The position numbers and the translations under genes are program-made. The notes under the pieces are model-generated. The model saw only the letters and a list, made by a program, of their open reading frames with translations. It did not search any database and was not told where the DNA came from. 56,623 bases of DNA from Bacteroidales bacterium UBA1216 (GTDB taxonomy: Bacteria > Bacteroidota > Bacteroidia > Bacteroidales > Paludibacteraceae): positions 244 to 56,866 of the forward strand of contig DBXI01000016.1 of NCBI GenBank assembly GCA_002309255.1, in the 5' to 3' direction. Below are positions 37,801 through 43,653 of the stretch, piece by piece (the first letter of the stretch is position 1; each line of letters starts with the position of its first letter).

Positions 37801-40551
37801 AAACGAGTCGGCAGGATAGCACCAAGCAGACTTGTTATCCACCCACTCCAGCGAGTTCAGCGTCGGCTTGACATTCACTACTACATCCACCGGATCACAT
37901 ATATCACTTATGCAGCTCTTGTCAGATGTAGCCTGTGCGGTGAGTTTGTATGTTTTTGCATCCAAACCGCTTAAACCGGAAATCGTGAACGGACTCGGAG
38001 TGTCTGCTACCGTTATTGTTCCGGTCGCCTTCACTTCATCGCCATCCTTAAGCCAATACGTGAAGGTTTTGGTATCCGTTACCGTATAGGCCACACTTAT
38101 CTCGCCTTGATCCTTCTGGCATATAGCCGCAGGTGTTTCAAGTTCAATCGTTGGCTTGGGATTGACCGTCAGCACCATCACCCAAATGGAGTCTGGATAC
38201 GGATAGACTTTTGACTCCAGTGTATCACGTATGATGAATGTTCCCGCTACATCTGTCTTGTAGATGTCAGCGTAAGTCGATGTCTTCGTATGATCCTTTA
38301 GATCCTCACGGCTCAGGTTATGTCCTGCGCCATGACCGTCCCACGACAGATCGTCATCATGCTGGCACTTGGTGACATACACAGTGTCCATGACAATATC
38401 CGACACTACTTCCAGGAACAAATGGAAGATAGAGTCGCATTCATGGTTTACTGTCTTATATACCAGCGAGTCTCTGATCTGTGTCACTTCCGGCTGATAC
38501 GCTCTCGTCCATTTGTGTTTGGTTATGCTAGCGTTTTTACCATATGTTGTGTTAGTCGGAGCTACATGCCCGAGGACATCTGCGACGGCATCACCAGGAC
38601 CTATGCCATAAGCCTTGCTCAGATCCAACAGCCCCTTTTTGGGAATACCAAACGCAGGATTCGAGCTCTTAACCCACTGATACTCAAGTTTCTTTGCCGC
38701 CACCTTGTCATGCAACGTATCATAGTAAGCAGGGTGTACGGTCAGCTTCACCCATACGGAGTCCGTACCTTTTTCGCCCGTAATAGGCGACTCACGATAC
38801 ACGTAGAACTTCACGTTGTGCGTCGTATCTACACCGCTGACATTCAAGGGATATTGGTGCGTTGATGTCGCATCCGTACTGGTATGCGAGCCTTTGTCAT
38901 CAAACACCCACTTGACGCCCGTATGCGGATAATCAACATCCGCGTTGAAATGAAGATCCGGATGCTGGTTACAATACTTGAACTCCGCATAATCTTTGCC
39001 TTCCTCATAATAAATCATGTGTCCCTCAATCCGTACTACCGGTGCATCAGGAGCAAGGTTGAACACCGTTGCGCCGGCCTCTGACATTGCGTAGCCGACC
39101 TCGACAGAGTACTGTATGGCAACAAATGGTGCATAATCATTGCTCAGGATATTTCTGCCCGGACTGAGGCTGACACGTGCATACGCATAACCTGTTTCCC
39201 CAAGATCAGTAAATGTTCCCGCACTTCCACCGTTCAACTTCATGTTAGCTTTTTGGTCTGCAGCAACTATCACATTCGCATAATGAGTGGTCATTGGCGA
39301 TGACGGACAATACAAAACGGCACGCTTGGCACCTTTCGTTACATCCGGTATAAGTGCGACCGAAGGTTCGGATACGCCGTCTTCATCTATTCCGTATCTA
39401 TTCTCCGCGCCATTGCACATGTAGCCATATAGGATGATTGGCTTATTGGACTCAATATACGAAGGCGCATCATCATATCTGCGGCGGATAGCTTGTGTGC
39501 CATTGTTCGGTGTGGATTCACCTTTGCCAAGCGTATATTTAGTTACGCCATTTACTTTGATTTCCGTTTCGGGATAAATGGCAGTTGCAATGTAATACGT
39601 ATGCGCAGCACTCGACACATGGTCCTCGTCCCGCACAGGGAAACCGCTCATCTCCATTGCTACGAATCGCCTGCCCCACGATGCTACAGGTATACTCTGC
39701 TCCATCGTTATATCGCCGTTGGCACCGCTGTTCCATGGCACAGTGCTCTTTACACCACCGTTGAAGACGGCAATAGGCTTGTTGGAGGTTATAATCGAAC
39801 CGGATAAGTTATAGTAATCCGGAGAGCCGGCATTCTGCCCCCAGAACTGATACACCTCACCCGCTTTTAGGTCATTAAACGTGTGCTCACTACCCATTTC
39901 GTACGATCCACCACCTGTAAGCGTAACAGAGTTAGTAAAGTGAACCGTCACATTGGTGCCGTCTTCAGTGGCAACAAATGCAAATTCACTATTGGACAAG
40001 CCACGGAAGAAGGTCTGCACCACATACTCCTTGCCTAACGTGGAAGTAGTAGTATTCTCCTTCGTATATTTGGCAATAACCGGCGTCATATCATACGAAT
40101 AGTCACTACCGTTATCAAACTGGTCGGATGCATACAACGCTATATTCTCCGTTGATGTCACGTGAATACCCGTCTTGCTCTTCTCGCCCGACGTGGTTGT
40201 ATATGCCTTGGCACGAGGCACTTCATAGACGAACGCAGTATTCGCCGCCACCGATTGACTCGTCAAAGGATGTTCAAGATCGTCAGCGGCATACACGTTG
40301 ATTGTTGTTGCGGCCTCGGGGACTGCATACAACATCAAGTGGACATAATCGTCGTTCTTGCCATAGTTGTACATGTACGTCAGCCAGAAGTCCGTACCGG
40401 TTGATGACACCATTGACGGCACCGACGACGACTCAGCATACGCCGGCTCAGGTACAACTGTCCCAAACACGCCCAACACCAATAGCAATGCTACAGGAAT
40501 AGCTGTTAAAACTTTAGTTAATCTCATCTTAAATGATTGCAAACGATTCAT
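22864..40551 (-). CDS. 5895-residue surface protein with IgGFc-binding-like head
   Basis: The product has a signal peptide (hydrophobic core AIPVALLLVLGVFG, cleavage near AYA-ES). Residues about 45-505 resemble the IgGFc-binding N-terminal domain (start TGTDFWLTYMYNYG). Then come about 26 Ig-like repeats of about 97 residues (about 800-3410), each opening P-x-P-T/S-hydrophobic and carrying a Cys near C-(E/A)-x-(D/E) and a second Cys before the end. About 36 CDS-type repeats of about 62 residues follow (about 3410-5615), pattern C-D-S-(Y/F)-x-W-x-G-x-x-Y...G-x-Y...G-C-D-S-(I/V)-x-x-L-x-L-x-(I/V). The tail (YPTPAPVGQPVTIK to the end) looks like a type IX C-terminal domain. The repeats hold paired Cys, so disulphides are possible. 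The frame is unbroken over 17.7 kb. Likely a cell-surface fibre or adhesin; no ligand can be named. Confidence 0.88.
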   Translation of the reverse strand: MNRLQSFKMRLTKVLTAIPVALLLVLGVFGTVVPEPAYAESSSVPSMVSSTGTDFWLTYMYNYGKNDDYVHLMLYAVPEAATTINVYAADDLEHPLTSQSVAANTAFVYEVPRAKAYTTTSGEKSKTGIHVTSTENIALYASDQFDNGSDYSYDMTPVIAKYTKENTTTSTLGKEYVVQTFFRGLSNSEFAFVATEDGTNVTVHFTNSVTLTGGGSYEMGSEHTFNDLKAGEVYQFWGQNAGSPDYYNLSGSIITSNKPIAVFNGGVKSTVPWNSGANGDITMEQSIPVASWGRRFVAMEMSGFPVRDEDHVSSAAHTYYIATAIYPETEIKVNGVTKYTLGKGESTPNNGTQAIRRRYDDAPSYIESNKPIILYGYMCNGAENRYGIDEDGVSEPSVALIPDVTKGAKRAVLYCPSSPMTTHYANVIVAADQKANMKLNGGSAGTFTDLGETGYAYARVSLSPGRNILSNDYAPFVAIQYSVEVGYAMSEAGATVFNLAPDAPVVRIEGHMIYYEEGKDYAEFKYCNQHPDLHFNADVDYPHTGVKWVFDDKGSHTSTDATSTHQYPLNVSGVDTTHNVKFYVYRESPITGEKGTDSVWVKLTVHPAYYDTLHDKVAAKKLEYQWVKSSNPAFGIPKKGLLDLSKAYGIGPGDAVADVLGHVAPTNTTYGKNASITKHKWTRAYQPEVTQIRDSLVYKTVNHECDSIFHLFLEVVSDIVMDTVYVTKCQHDDDLSWDGHGAGHNLSREDLKDHTKTSTYADIYKTDVAGTFIIRDTLESKVYPYPDSIWVMVLTVNPKPTIELETPAAICQKDQGEISVAYTVTDTKTFTYWLKDGDEVKATGTITVADTPSPFTISGLSGLDAKTYKLTAQATSDKSCISDICDPVDVVVNVKPTLNSLEWVDNKSAWCYPADSFVIKYNQTNAKYIHYRVTKGEDEVRDWWSVPYESSKQDTIFTKDGTPATYWADGVYTLYAFAESDKGCHSDTSSIDFTISKQPKITITSVDNACDKEDETEVKIKMEDGARKYKYRYTGATSTDWSDPVSVDADDDYTFKLNISAISGLTAETEYTLHMVANSADPAACPSDTVTATFKVYPMPSASITSKASDLNRCVMPYEDIVVNYSSVATTQIKWELTRPGGAAKIVKKEQKGAPLTLSKDDLKAAGTYTLLIDSVWSTHCDSTGLKKNGSITFEIYDTAHITLSDISPVCAGEAVANNAYTASSIKSYTYWVTKVGVGGETVIDPSTVNSTATSGTIDMSATAGLPAGSYLLRVQATANNTCGEASVISKPFTIHPIPTITPEAVTISNDKLCEGVTALPYLTIPGTADSIIVEVKKDGNPHFAPKAFKKPANNQISLAEIGMSAPAGSYAVTITPKSGTTPACTGDPYATAIGFTVFKLPTVTLTPKGTLCQTDDNELTVEYTTENAATRFTYELKKGSESRSGEVNPASASGEFTIEGLSSLSAGKYKLKATVYSANCENTSSEEVDVVINPKPTITALAMASGNTGKCKSDAGAFTVTYNHTDANTVCYKVMRVDVDPATEKQGWTDVAITEGKTFEITTASWDPGTYSVKAYVKTDAGCKSASFASKPQFIIHPMTDLTLNPGGLDLNTIQGTASVSVPYKSTEELSKYEFTFVNKTDASIYATPGSKNNPGKEESITITTGTLPAGDYLLTVTATTKNGCTTTETLDITIFYPTSVKIDELSKTAFCPGEEKITVKISTNYSNQYKFEVQKGGTRVYPTTEPAWTDLTNATIDGTERTEEFDLPTTTLKGGSYTLVVSVQNKDVANSTKSESQTFTVYPEPVIRFNQHAPICEKEETSITIKYTNVDNVAGTLTYHVNRTTAPIAIDIIDPVVDATANGSIVLDLSDASTWVAGTYQIKALPTSTNSCVGGADSVTTFVINPQPSVNLSAIDAKCEEDEAVEVTYSSPVNADSLIVSVSRGSTAVLDTMIKVKTPNTFTIPMTPSTKWTAGTYTVKVNALSEHKCKGVDKTQNFVINQRPTVKITNSSLNTCKTNKITVTYDKNDAADYYEFCLYKKGNPSVCLREDDPDEDDEADGTFDVNINTLVADENTPYILRISTYSDELCESKPDSIEFFIWPLPTINSLTATDVCEGENKVYVPFTASDNAQTIRYTLSGAGITDRVVDNATVVDGTIEVDIDGLTTGDDPMKALTLTVTAKSDHDCESAAPHKTTTITLKKKPSVQLDKVTGVCEGSEAIPVEYSGLTFTKKFRYEVRKQGSDAILIYGTKSEQAASGSFNIVNCVADLKAGDYELELIAMGTNGCPSTGEGRLKTFTIYELPTATVKEEHRKDSVCYKAFPNDGKWNVTYSASENTDSLHYWLKNEDLTELTPAKHAGVLKNAQTAFDVDGMNNLPVGTYKLILQAANRTTKCVSEKNDTVDLVIKPLPTITPKAVANYPCEEDAVLTITYNASTNARKYNYKLWDNGNNPVRDSINQIISEPFDGTDKTFLINLQNLKATGNPYTLKAQAISDLDCPGEWSDAITFNVLPKPIISDSAVADTCYGVDKTKLTFKVSNVDDYSVATFNYYIVGKTSLLGTPLPVAADADNEVDVAINDPSFWPAGDYTLKLVVSSPTCVSDTAQIPFTIRQLPSAKVTEPDPTGCITAVPATGLKIAYWVSDNATQIEWTLTQPGGTFGPQPLNKGQDLIIPKAQLNEAGNYELEITKVLSANCDSTNLAAGKLAFVLYDTAHIELDRIDSVCTYEQIHVTYTSNAPVAEKYSYVVLNSNDEPAFTSQSDSTALAAGEIVLPILQAGTYTLRVTPKNGNCGENTAVEQKFTVNPLPKLTFQAYATICEDATMVDVTFETTNTDTIYYRIETADGLTTVVAEQKVNPNPGKVSFNPSSTGLNLLGAYKLFVKPQSEHGCMGDEQVYPFWVNVQPTITLDPVADLCAESDTIEVTYTCDVPSPHTYTYKYTLSDPNGDETSFTGTGTITSGTGTFKIGGVHTLEANETQQYTLNIQAQTDSLCWSEPSEQKFYVHTKPKVNTVSVVDTCESAVNTPVKFTASDADSYQYYIWSKGVATLSDWTAINEGIFDLPIVGNLSHGIDSIFIVVKNDATSCESDTFRYEFHVWQLPSVSGEVTAQDTCADKSHVDVTFTDAHAADTDTRITGFTYTVTRVGEGEIRSAQAVEVEAEQTTFLIPVADPDGDPAHDLTAGDYTINLTPQSVHACEGIEITDVTFTIHPLPTLTDLAFSADSICENTPTITATFNTTGANRYSYTLRKRGATESVRSGDSLIVADGTSTLVLDLLKDASSEPDTLEAGVMYILEVVDSSEYRCEKTAVDSFYIRKNPVVALTPAEQRICQPVDTVAFHYVNTDATQFEYKVLNEASTEIISGTMNALGAEADSTIRFAAPLLKGEYKLHVTPKDAHCEGLEQIITFHVDSIEPLKTTARLCYGETFTWDTYFDTETNSNRPIVDCNNQPIILAKGLTATTHQLDTIICPGNCDKIYELDLYVAKEYAHDDAPRMIEKGETFTWRGNQLIAEAGTYEYVKADSVDVFDDGSFYCDSIYRITVKQHEPELQIFTQSVCYGEPVFFNDTWYNDLPVGQQVLLDTLRSKNDFDSVYLQLNLTVGQHYFDSINVTWCDSYEWEVNGNTYIKSGIYRDTLATVNGCDSIFVLNLTISESYEFYETHDILNTELPFTDPVHPHTYTEGGEYVLQYVSAGGCDSVYHVTINVHELLLPMDTAEVTICDNVAPFNWLHQGVDYGNFYRSGLYSHAEADSIHYLHLTVNKTYSDTTYVHACGSYTWQGTTYDASGIYPQALPSSCGCDSTVVLKLTIGQDNAGAETINACQYDAVVAGNRSFIAKTAETFTETLRNASGCDSVVTYTVNVTPRTTETIQATECLPYVWNNVGSGHTINCETAGTYFDSIKDANGCATKIFTLELTAKPQFRLDEDVEVAEQALPYAWTGHKADTLLSTNGDYFDIREGANGECDSIYHIHFHVNFVERDTLPGSEATGCDSLVWHDSTYFVSGLVSDTVFTDEPANTQYDAIHYCDVTVHPSYLSVEPDTTFCQGLTFTWHGVEHNLPAGDTLMEHKLATAHGCDSIYQRLVHVTVSFHNEMSYTACPNELPYEWQGQLLTEEGTYTDAYISASGCDSVYTLHFSINDESLPEPIVTSQQICHEDTIDDWYGIMIPANEPGEFTYYKWYTPAGACDTEKDSTYYQLNLTVTPTYHLDSVAEGHYCLGGSFPWFGIDRSVPLDAAHKVDEHTYVDTIYQDVPTAAGCDSLKATLTLYLHLPYDTVKLADTIVCNTPVKTFDWDGLAITETGDYKKEYQLNGCQDSIVVRHFEVYNSDDYVLLPAETVCDSLRWHGVYYTESDTLEYHVQQPGQNCDSVYYLPLTVYKTIRDTVTLDIWCPTFTWGGSGETYDQSGIYEGTHVQMPTGCDSIPFLRLNLKDSVVTHVTEQACDTFTWNVNNMTYTGDAEVRYVLQTASGCDSAIYYLHLTINHPSPVTYDTIWDVCREFVDGDLRYTVTTDDTLYLKNAVDCDSIVYRHIDIHHPVTINETIRTCNLYTRNGFDYPYSCDTIQEFACDSVILLNITIDRDRDTAIFVTAWDSYTWEGTTYTEIGFTTDTMVLTSSCGCDSTVTLNLILNSSLDTVETQLACETFYWEWKDTTYTETMVDSLTKRIDVGLETERDSTRILHLTIDTTKYTSRDSALCEYCVWHGNTYVVPTNQYRLDTTVWYRVPGICESYDTLHLTLFGKTEIEYFDTVCDVITILGETYYSDTTFTEALTSVHGCDSIVNFHLKFNYRQTRTIDTVACDSLTWEGTTYTRTGSYTKVLTASTGCDSIVTLNLKIRPSYRQEFSVTDCRGYYVWDNVIYDQPGDYDSIYTTVSGCDSVVTMHLSLPEVIYGAWLDTTVCDGLLWNGQMYTEPGEYTETLTSVTGCDSIARLNLSIAPNPRDTIEWEARDRFEWRGQTYYESGFYDQRFAREEGCDSIVTLNLTITDPLPITQITDTACDAYTWDTETFYESGVYTRNFPILDENDSIVSDSIVKLSLVIMHDTATSTTMQLCDSVQWEGVWYYETGVYTQVLQRTTGCDSVVTMTLTVCQRDSMFFEVVGRDIYVWDDSIYTESGIYTHHYLNQTGCDSIVTIALTMYHSVETSFSDTACTQYVWDGEIYEHSTIHTNVYTAANGCDSIVTMNLIVHEPVFVDSFANVSDCSDPTYVFPWRGQLINRAGVFFDTIRSVVTGCDSLITRMHLTWCDEEPCFGERTDTVSDLCSAYTWRGETFEATGIYTRLEHFDESGCDSLFTLRLLMNEVAQEFIDIQACDTLFWQGDTITESGVFRYNELTAAGCDSVVTLHVLIGHSADSTLNVVTCDGYTINGKTYWQSGTYVDTLATITGCDSILTINLNVVPSVDTIVEATACDTLIADNGDTITASGFYPMVLQKTDSLGCDSVVNLHLIVYESKQTFVIDTTHCDSIVWGDEYAGIDTLFIDSIYVKTFLSALGCDSTVTLDLRLLHHDTVTLTDTAACDSFVWNGKVYFESGTYSDIVPSTRTTCDSITTRFIRINPTEYYEYEDSVPPPFWIWPLNGDTLWHTGDYVATVPSILTGCDSIVTLHLIMTDSIILDSIEPVFVDTFGYCPGDTADLVYNLLKGHPTRYTLIWDSTSVVQIPDPSRDLISVTDTTDLPEHGMNNSFRLIIPAFCTPGTYCATLQLYDDLSSSEEYQFCINVNVKGVVVSMWSDVVAINNFQEEYIGYQWYRRPYESTDDYAVIPGATKQYYSDGEDLFACYRTGLLLADSATWIYTCEECFDLRTDSLELIAYPTPAPVGQPVTIKAMGIYLEKLAGATITITNVQGVPLQEFTLEEGQRSVDVSLSSGLYIATLVTGTADDKGARTANVKFTVF

Positions 40552-40851
40552 ATCTCGTATGATTTTAAATTTTCGATGTTATAGTGTCTTGTCAACAATG
40601 ATGCTTTTATCTGTCAACAATTATCCAAATTATCAAAATTTCTTTTTCTGTCCGAAACGTCCCCAAAATGATTCAAAAACTTTTTTGGTTAATTTTGGGT
40701 CTTTTTTGACTAACTCCTGCTCTCCACCCTATCTACAATACACTGCCAACATGTGCAACACACACATGCATTCGTGCTGTACGCGCTGATAATGCGCGAG
40801 TTATGCGTGCATATACGCGCCTATTATACGCACGGGCACACAATAACGCTA
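40552..40851 (-). other. Long untranslated leader of the 5895-aa gene
   Basis: The promoter at 40852-40882 places transcription start near 40845, so the leader is about 295 bases. Its 5' part (about 40785-40845) is rich in alternating purine-pyrimidine (TATACGCGC, GCGTGCATATACGC). The part near the ATG is A/T-rich. No reading frame of note and no known riboswitch was seen. Confidence 0.5.
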
Positions 40852-40882
40852 CAAAGTTACGAAAAAAAAATGATATTTGCAA
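40852..40882 (-). promoter_or_regulatory. Bacteroidetes-type promoter of the 5895-aa gene
   Basis: On the minus strand TAACTTTG (40852-40859) and TTGC (40879-40882) are 19 bp apart. The region from 40883 to about 41060 between this promoter and the hairpin array holds no gene and nothing else recognised. Confidence 0.75.
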
Positions 40883-41074
40883 GTGTTTAGGCTATTTTTT
40901 TTTATTTTTGAATATATTGCAAAGCGTATTGTACAGCGATAAGGCAGGTTAATATCTAAGAAACATCTAAAGAATATATAACTAATCACTAACGATTGTG
41001 CCTAACAAGGGCTTGAAAAAGAACAAATGTTGTGACAGTTTTTCTTTGTAACTATGCATGTATAAAAAAATGCA

Positions 41075-41350
41075 CTTGCGGAAGTGGCGGAAATGGCGAT
41101 ATCGTCAATATCGTCAATATCGCCATGTAAAAAAATATGACCAAGTTGACTAAGTTGACCAACTAAATGCGAACTTGGTCAAGATGGTCAAGTTGGTCAC
41201 AACAAATTTTTGCATGAGACAGTTGAGATTCTTGAGACACTGGCTCAACAACTGTCTCAACTGTCTCAAGTGTCTCATGTAATTTTTTGTTATGGGACTT
41301 TGGGACTTTCTCAACAGCCAAAGTCCCAAAGTCCCACTGCATTTTTTTCA
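41075..41350. repeat. Array of four hairpins built from short tandem repeats
   Basis: Four hairpins follow each other with A/T-run spacers. A: arms 41093-41102 and 41117-41126 (ATGGCGATAT), with nonamers around and between the arms (TCGTCAATA twice). B: arms 41139-41162 and 41175-41198, unit near GACCAAGTT. C: arms 41215-41239 and 41253-41277, unit near TTGAGACAG. D: arms 41293-41309 and 41320-41336, perfect 17 bp, unit TGGGACTT(T). In B and C both arms are tandem nonamers; in D both arms are octamer-spaced copies of GGGACTT; in A the repeat lies mainly in the loop. Each spacer carries a run of five to seven A or T flanked by TGCA or TGTA. The S9 peptidase stop is at 41422, so this is its 3' region on the minus strand. 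Confidence 0.8.
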
Positions 41351-41421
41351 GTGGAGGGGTGAAGAGTCTAAGATCGCCCATGCATGGTCGATGGCTGAAC
41401 AAGGAAGAGAGGATGAGGGTG

Positions 41422-43596
41422 TTACTCATCAATCCCCCCTATCCACCTATGCAGCCAGTGGTAGAAGCGTCGCTGCCAGAGGATACCGTTCTGGGGTTTG
41501 AGTACCCAGTGGTTCTCATCGGGGAAGATCAGCAGTTCGGCCTCCACACCGCGCATCTTCGCAGCATCAAACGCTGCCATCGCCTGATTGGCGAGGATGC
41601 GGTAGTCCTTCTCGCCATGGATGCAGAGGATAGGTGTATCCCACTTATCCACGAACCGGTGCGGACTATTGGCAAACGTGCGCTGGGCGATCTTGTTGCT
41701 CTTATCCCAATATGCGCCACCCATATCCCAGTTGGCGAACCACTTTTCCTCGGTCTCGAGGTACTGCATCTCGAGGTTGAAGATGCCGTCATGGGCGATG
41801 AAGGCCTTGAAGCGCCCGTCGTGGTGGCCGGCTATCCAATAGACGCTGTAGCCGCCGAACGAAGCACCTACGCAGCCGAGACGGTCGCGATCGATGTAGG
41901 GGAGGTTGTCGCACGCCTCATCAATAGCGGTGAAGTAGTCTTTCATACATTGTCCGCCATAGTCGCCGCTGATCTGCTCGTTCCAGGCAAGGCCGAAGCC
42001 CGGCAGGCCGCGGCGGTTGGGGGCAACGATGATGTAGTCATGCGCCGCCATGATGGAGAAGTTCCAACGGAACGACCAGAACTGGCTGACAGGCGACTGG
42101 GGACCACCTTCGCAGTAAAGCAAGGTCGGGTACTTCTTGTTGGGATCGAAGTGCGGCGGGAGGATGATCCATGTGAGCATCTGTTTGCCGTCGGTTGTGC
42201 GTTGCCAGCGCGGCACAACGGTTGCATAAGCCAACTGGTCGTAGATGTTCTTGTTCTCGTAGGTGAGCTGCGCAAACGATTTGTTCTGCAGTTCGCCCTT
42301 ATCCGAGCGCCCTGTCTCAAGCACAAACACCTCATTCGCCTCCAGCATCGAGTGGCGAAGAAGGTAGATCCGGTTGTCGCAGATGTCGCCGAGTACATGG
42401 TCGTACTGCCCCTCGGTCAGCACATTCAACGTACCATCCAAAGCGATGTGATACAGCTGCGCTGTGGCGTGCCATACGCCACTGAAAACCAATGACATAT
42501 CATCCATCCAGGCGAACTCATCCACATTGCAGTCGAATGCCTTGCTCAGGAACGTCTTCTCGCCTGTCGCAAGATTCATAACCATCAGTCTGTTCTGGTC
42601 GGACTCGTATCCATCGCGCTCCATCGATAGCCATGCGAGCTTGGTACCATCGGGCGAGAAGGCGGGATTGGTGTCGTAGCCGCCGTTGCCTTCGGTAATG
42701 TTATGGTGCTCGCGCGTAGCAAGATCGTAGAGGTAGATATCGCTGTTGGTTGATATAGCATAATCGAGTCCGGTCTTCTTGCGGCAGGTGTAGGCGATGG
42801 TTTTGTTGTCCGGACTCCAAGCCAACTGCTCTACTCCGCCGAACGGAAGCATCGGGCACTCGTAAGGCGTGCCTTCCAGCAGGTTAACCGATTCGCCAAG
42901 TTTGGCGGATTTGATGCGCTCGCCTTCGCCGTAATACTCCAGTTGCAGGTCACAGAGGAACGGCTGCGGAGCGGACTCCACCCACTGATCCCAGTGCTTG
43001 TACATCAGGTCGTCGTGGAAGTGCCCGGTAGCCAGCGGCAAATCGGGATAGGTATCCGCTGTGCTCTGCACGGTCTTCACTTGCTTGATCAGCACCACCT
43101 TATCCCGCATCGGCGACAATAGGAAACCCTCTACATCCTCTGTGCCTTGCACTTCAACTTCTTCCTTGTCGCGGCGGAGGTAGAGTTTGCCACCCTTCAG
43201 GTAAGCCAGGCAGCCGCTGTTACCGAACCAAGCGGGTTCAACGCCGACGAACTCGTCGATTACTTCGAGATCGCTGACGCTGTTGGAAGTTAGACCGCTA
43301 TCGCTGTTAGAGGTTGGATTGAGGGGAAACGGGTTGCAGATGCGTATCCAGGAGGAAGAACGGTTCTCCTCTACGCTATAGTAGCTGACGGTGTAGGCGA
43401 TGAGGCCTGTTTCGATGTCCGCCTTGACCGAGCCTATACGTCCCATCGCCCAGAGTGCTTCAGGGGTGAGGCGATCGCCCTTCAAGGTGATCTGCGGTTT
43501 AGTGATCGGTTCTTTCGTGTCGGTCTGCTGCTTCTGTGCGCAGCCGGTGAGGAGCATAGCAAGTGCTGCCATAGTGAGTAATTTGAAGTATTTCAT
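41422..43596 (-). CDS. S9-family peptidase lipoprotein
   Basis: The 724-residue product starts with a lipoprotein signal (MKYFKLLTMAALAMLLTGCAQ, lipobox LLTG-C at Cys19), so it is anchored to a membrane. The middle is a WD40-like beta-propeller (segments such as AWSPDNKTIAYTCRKK and FSPDGTKLAWLSMERDG). The C-terminal alpha/beta-hydrolase domain has GASFGGYS with catalytic Ser579, likely Asp664 (HGEKD) and His696 (ENHWV). This is the layout of prolyl-oligopeptidase-type dipeptidyl or acylaminoacyl peptidases. It carries a 24-bp tandem repeat in its N-terminal part. It lies downstream of recG and is separated from it only by an octamer array, so the two may be co-transcribed. Confidence 0.92.
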   Translation of the reverse strand: MKYFKLLTMAALAMLLTGCAQKQQTDTKEPITKPQITLKGDRLTPEALWAMGRIGSVKADIETGLIAYTVSYYSVEENRSSSWIRICNPFPLNPTSNSDSGLTSNSVSDLEVIDEFVGVEPAWFGNSGCLAYLKGGKLYLRRDKEEVEVQGTEDVEGFLLSPMRDKVVLIKQVKTVQSTADTYPDLPLATGHFHDDLMYKHWDQWVESAPQPFLCDLQLEYYGEGERIKSAKLGESVNLLEGTPYECPMLPFGGVEQLAWSPDNKTIAYTCRKKTGLDYAISTNSDIYLYDLATREHHNITEGNGGYDTNPAFSPDGTKLAWLSMERDGYESDQNRLMVMNLATGEKTFLSKAFDCNVDEFAWMDDMSLVFSGVWHATAQLYHIALDGTLNVLTEGQYDHVLGDICDNRIYLLRHSMLEANEVFVLETGRSDKGELQNKSFAQLTYENKNIYDQLAYATVVPRWQRTTDGKQMLTWIILPPHFDPNKKYPTLLYCEGGPQSPVSQFWSFRWNFSIMAAHDYIIVAPNRRGLPGFGLAWNEQISGDYGGQCMKDYFTAIDEACDNLPYIDRDRLGCVGASFGGYSVYWIAGHHDGRFKAFIAHDGIFNLEMQYLETEEKWFANWDMGGAYWDKSNKIAQRTFANSPHRFVDKWDTPILCIHGEKDYRILANQAMAAFDAAKMRGVEAELLIFPDENHWVLKPQNGILWQRRFYHWLHRWIGGIDE
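43272..43319. repeat. 24-bp tandem repeat inside the S9 peptidase gene
   Basis: Two 24-bp copies (43272-43295, 43296-43319) each start CGCT and contain CGCTGTT; they encode an 8-residue repeat of the type TSNSDSG/TSNSVS near residue 97. Each 24-mer divides into three octamers, so this is probably another octamer array that stayed in frame. Confidence 0.6.
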
Positions 43597-43613
43597 TGGT
43601 GTAGTTATTTATT

Positions 43614-43653
43614 CTAGTTGGCTAGACGACTAGTTGACTAGGCGACTAGCTAA
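43614..43653. repeat. CTAG octamer array between recG and the peptidase gene
   Basis: Five octamers (TCTAGTTG, GCTAGACG, ACTAGTTG, ACTAGGCG, ACTAGCTA) fill most of the gap. They belong to the same CTAG family as the arrays around the S23-like gene. The run reaches the recG stop codon. Confidence 0.85.

Noticed and set aside
13283..39807. Many long plus-strand reading frames opposite the two giant genes
   Set aside because: They are low-complexity shadows (Val/Arg/Leu/Cys-rich) of the repeat genes, lack start signals and match the minus-strand codon pattern.
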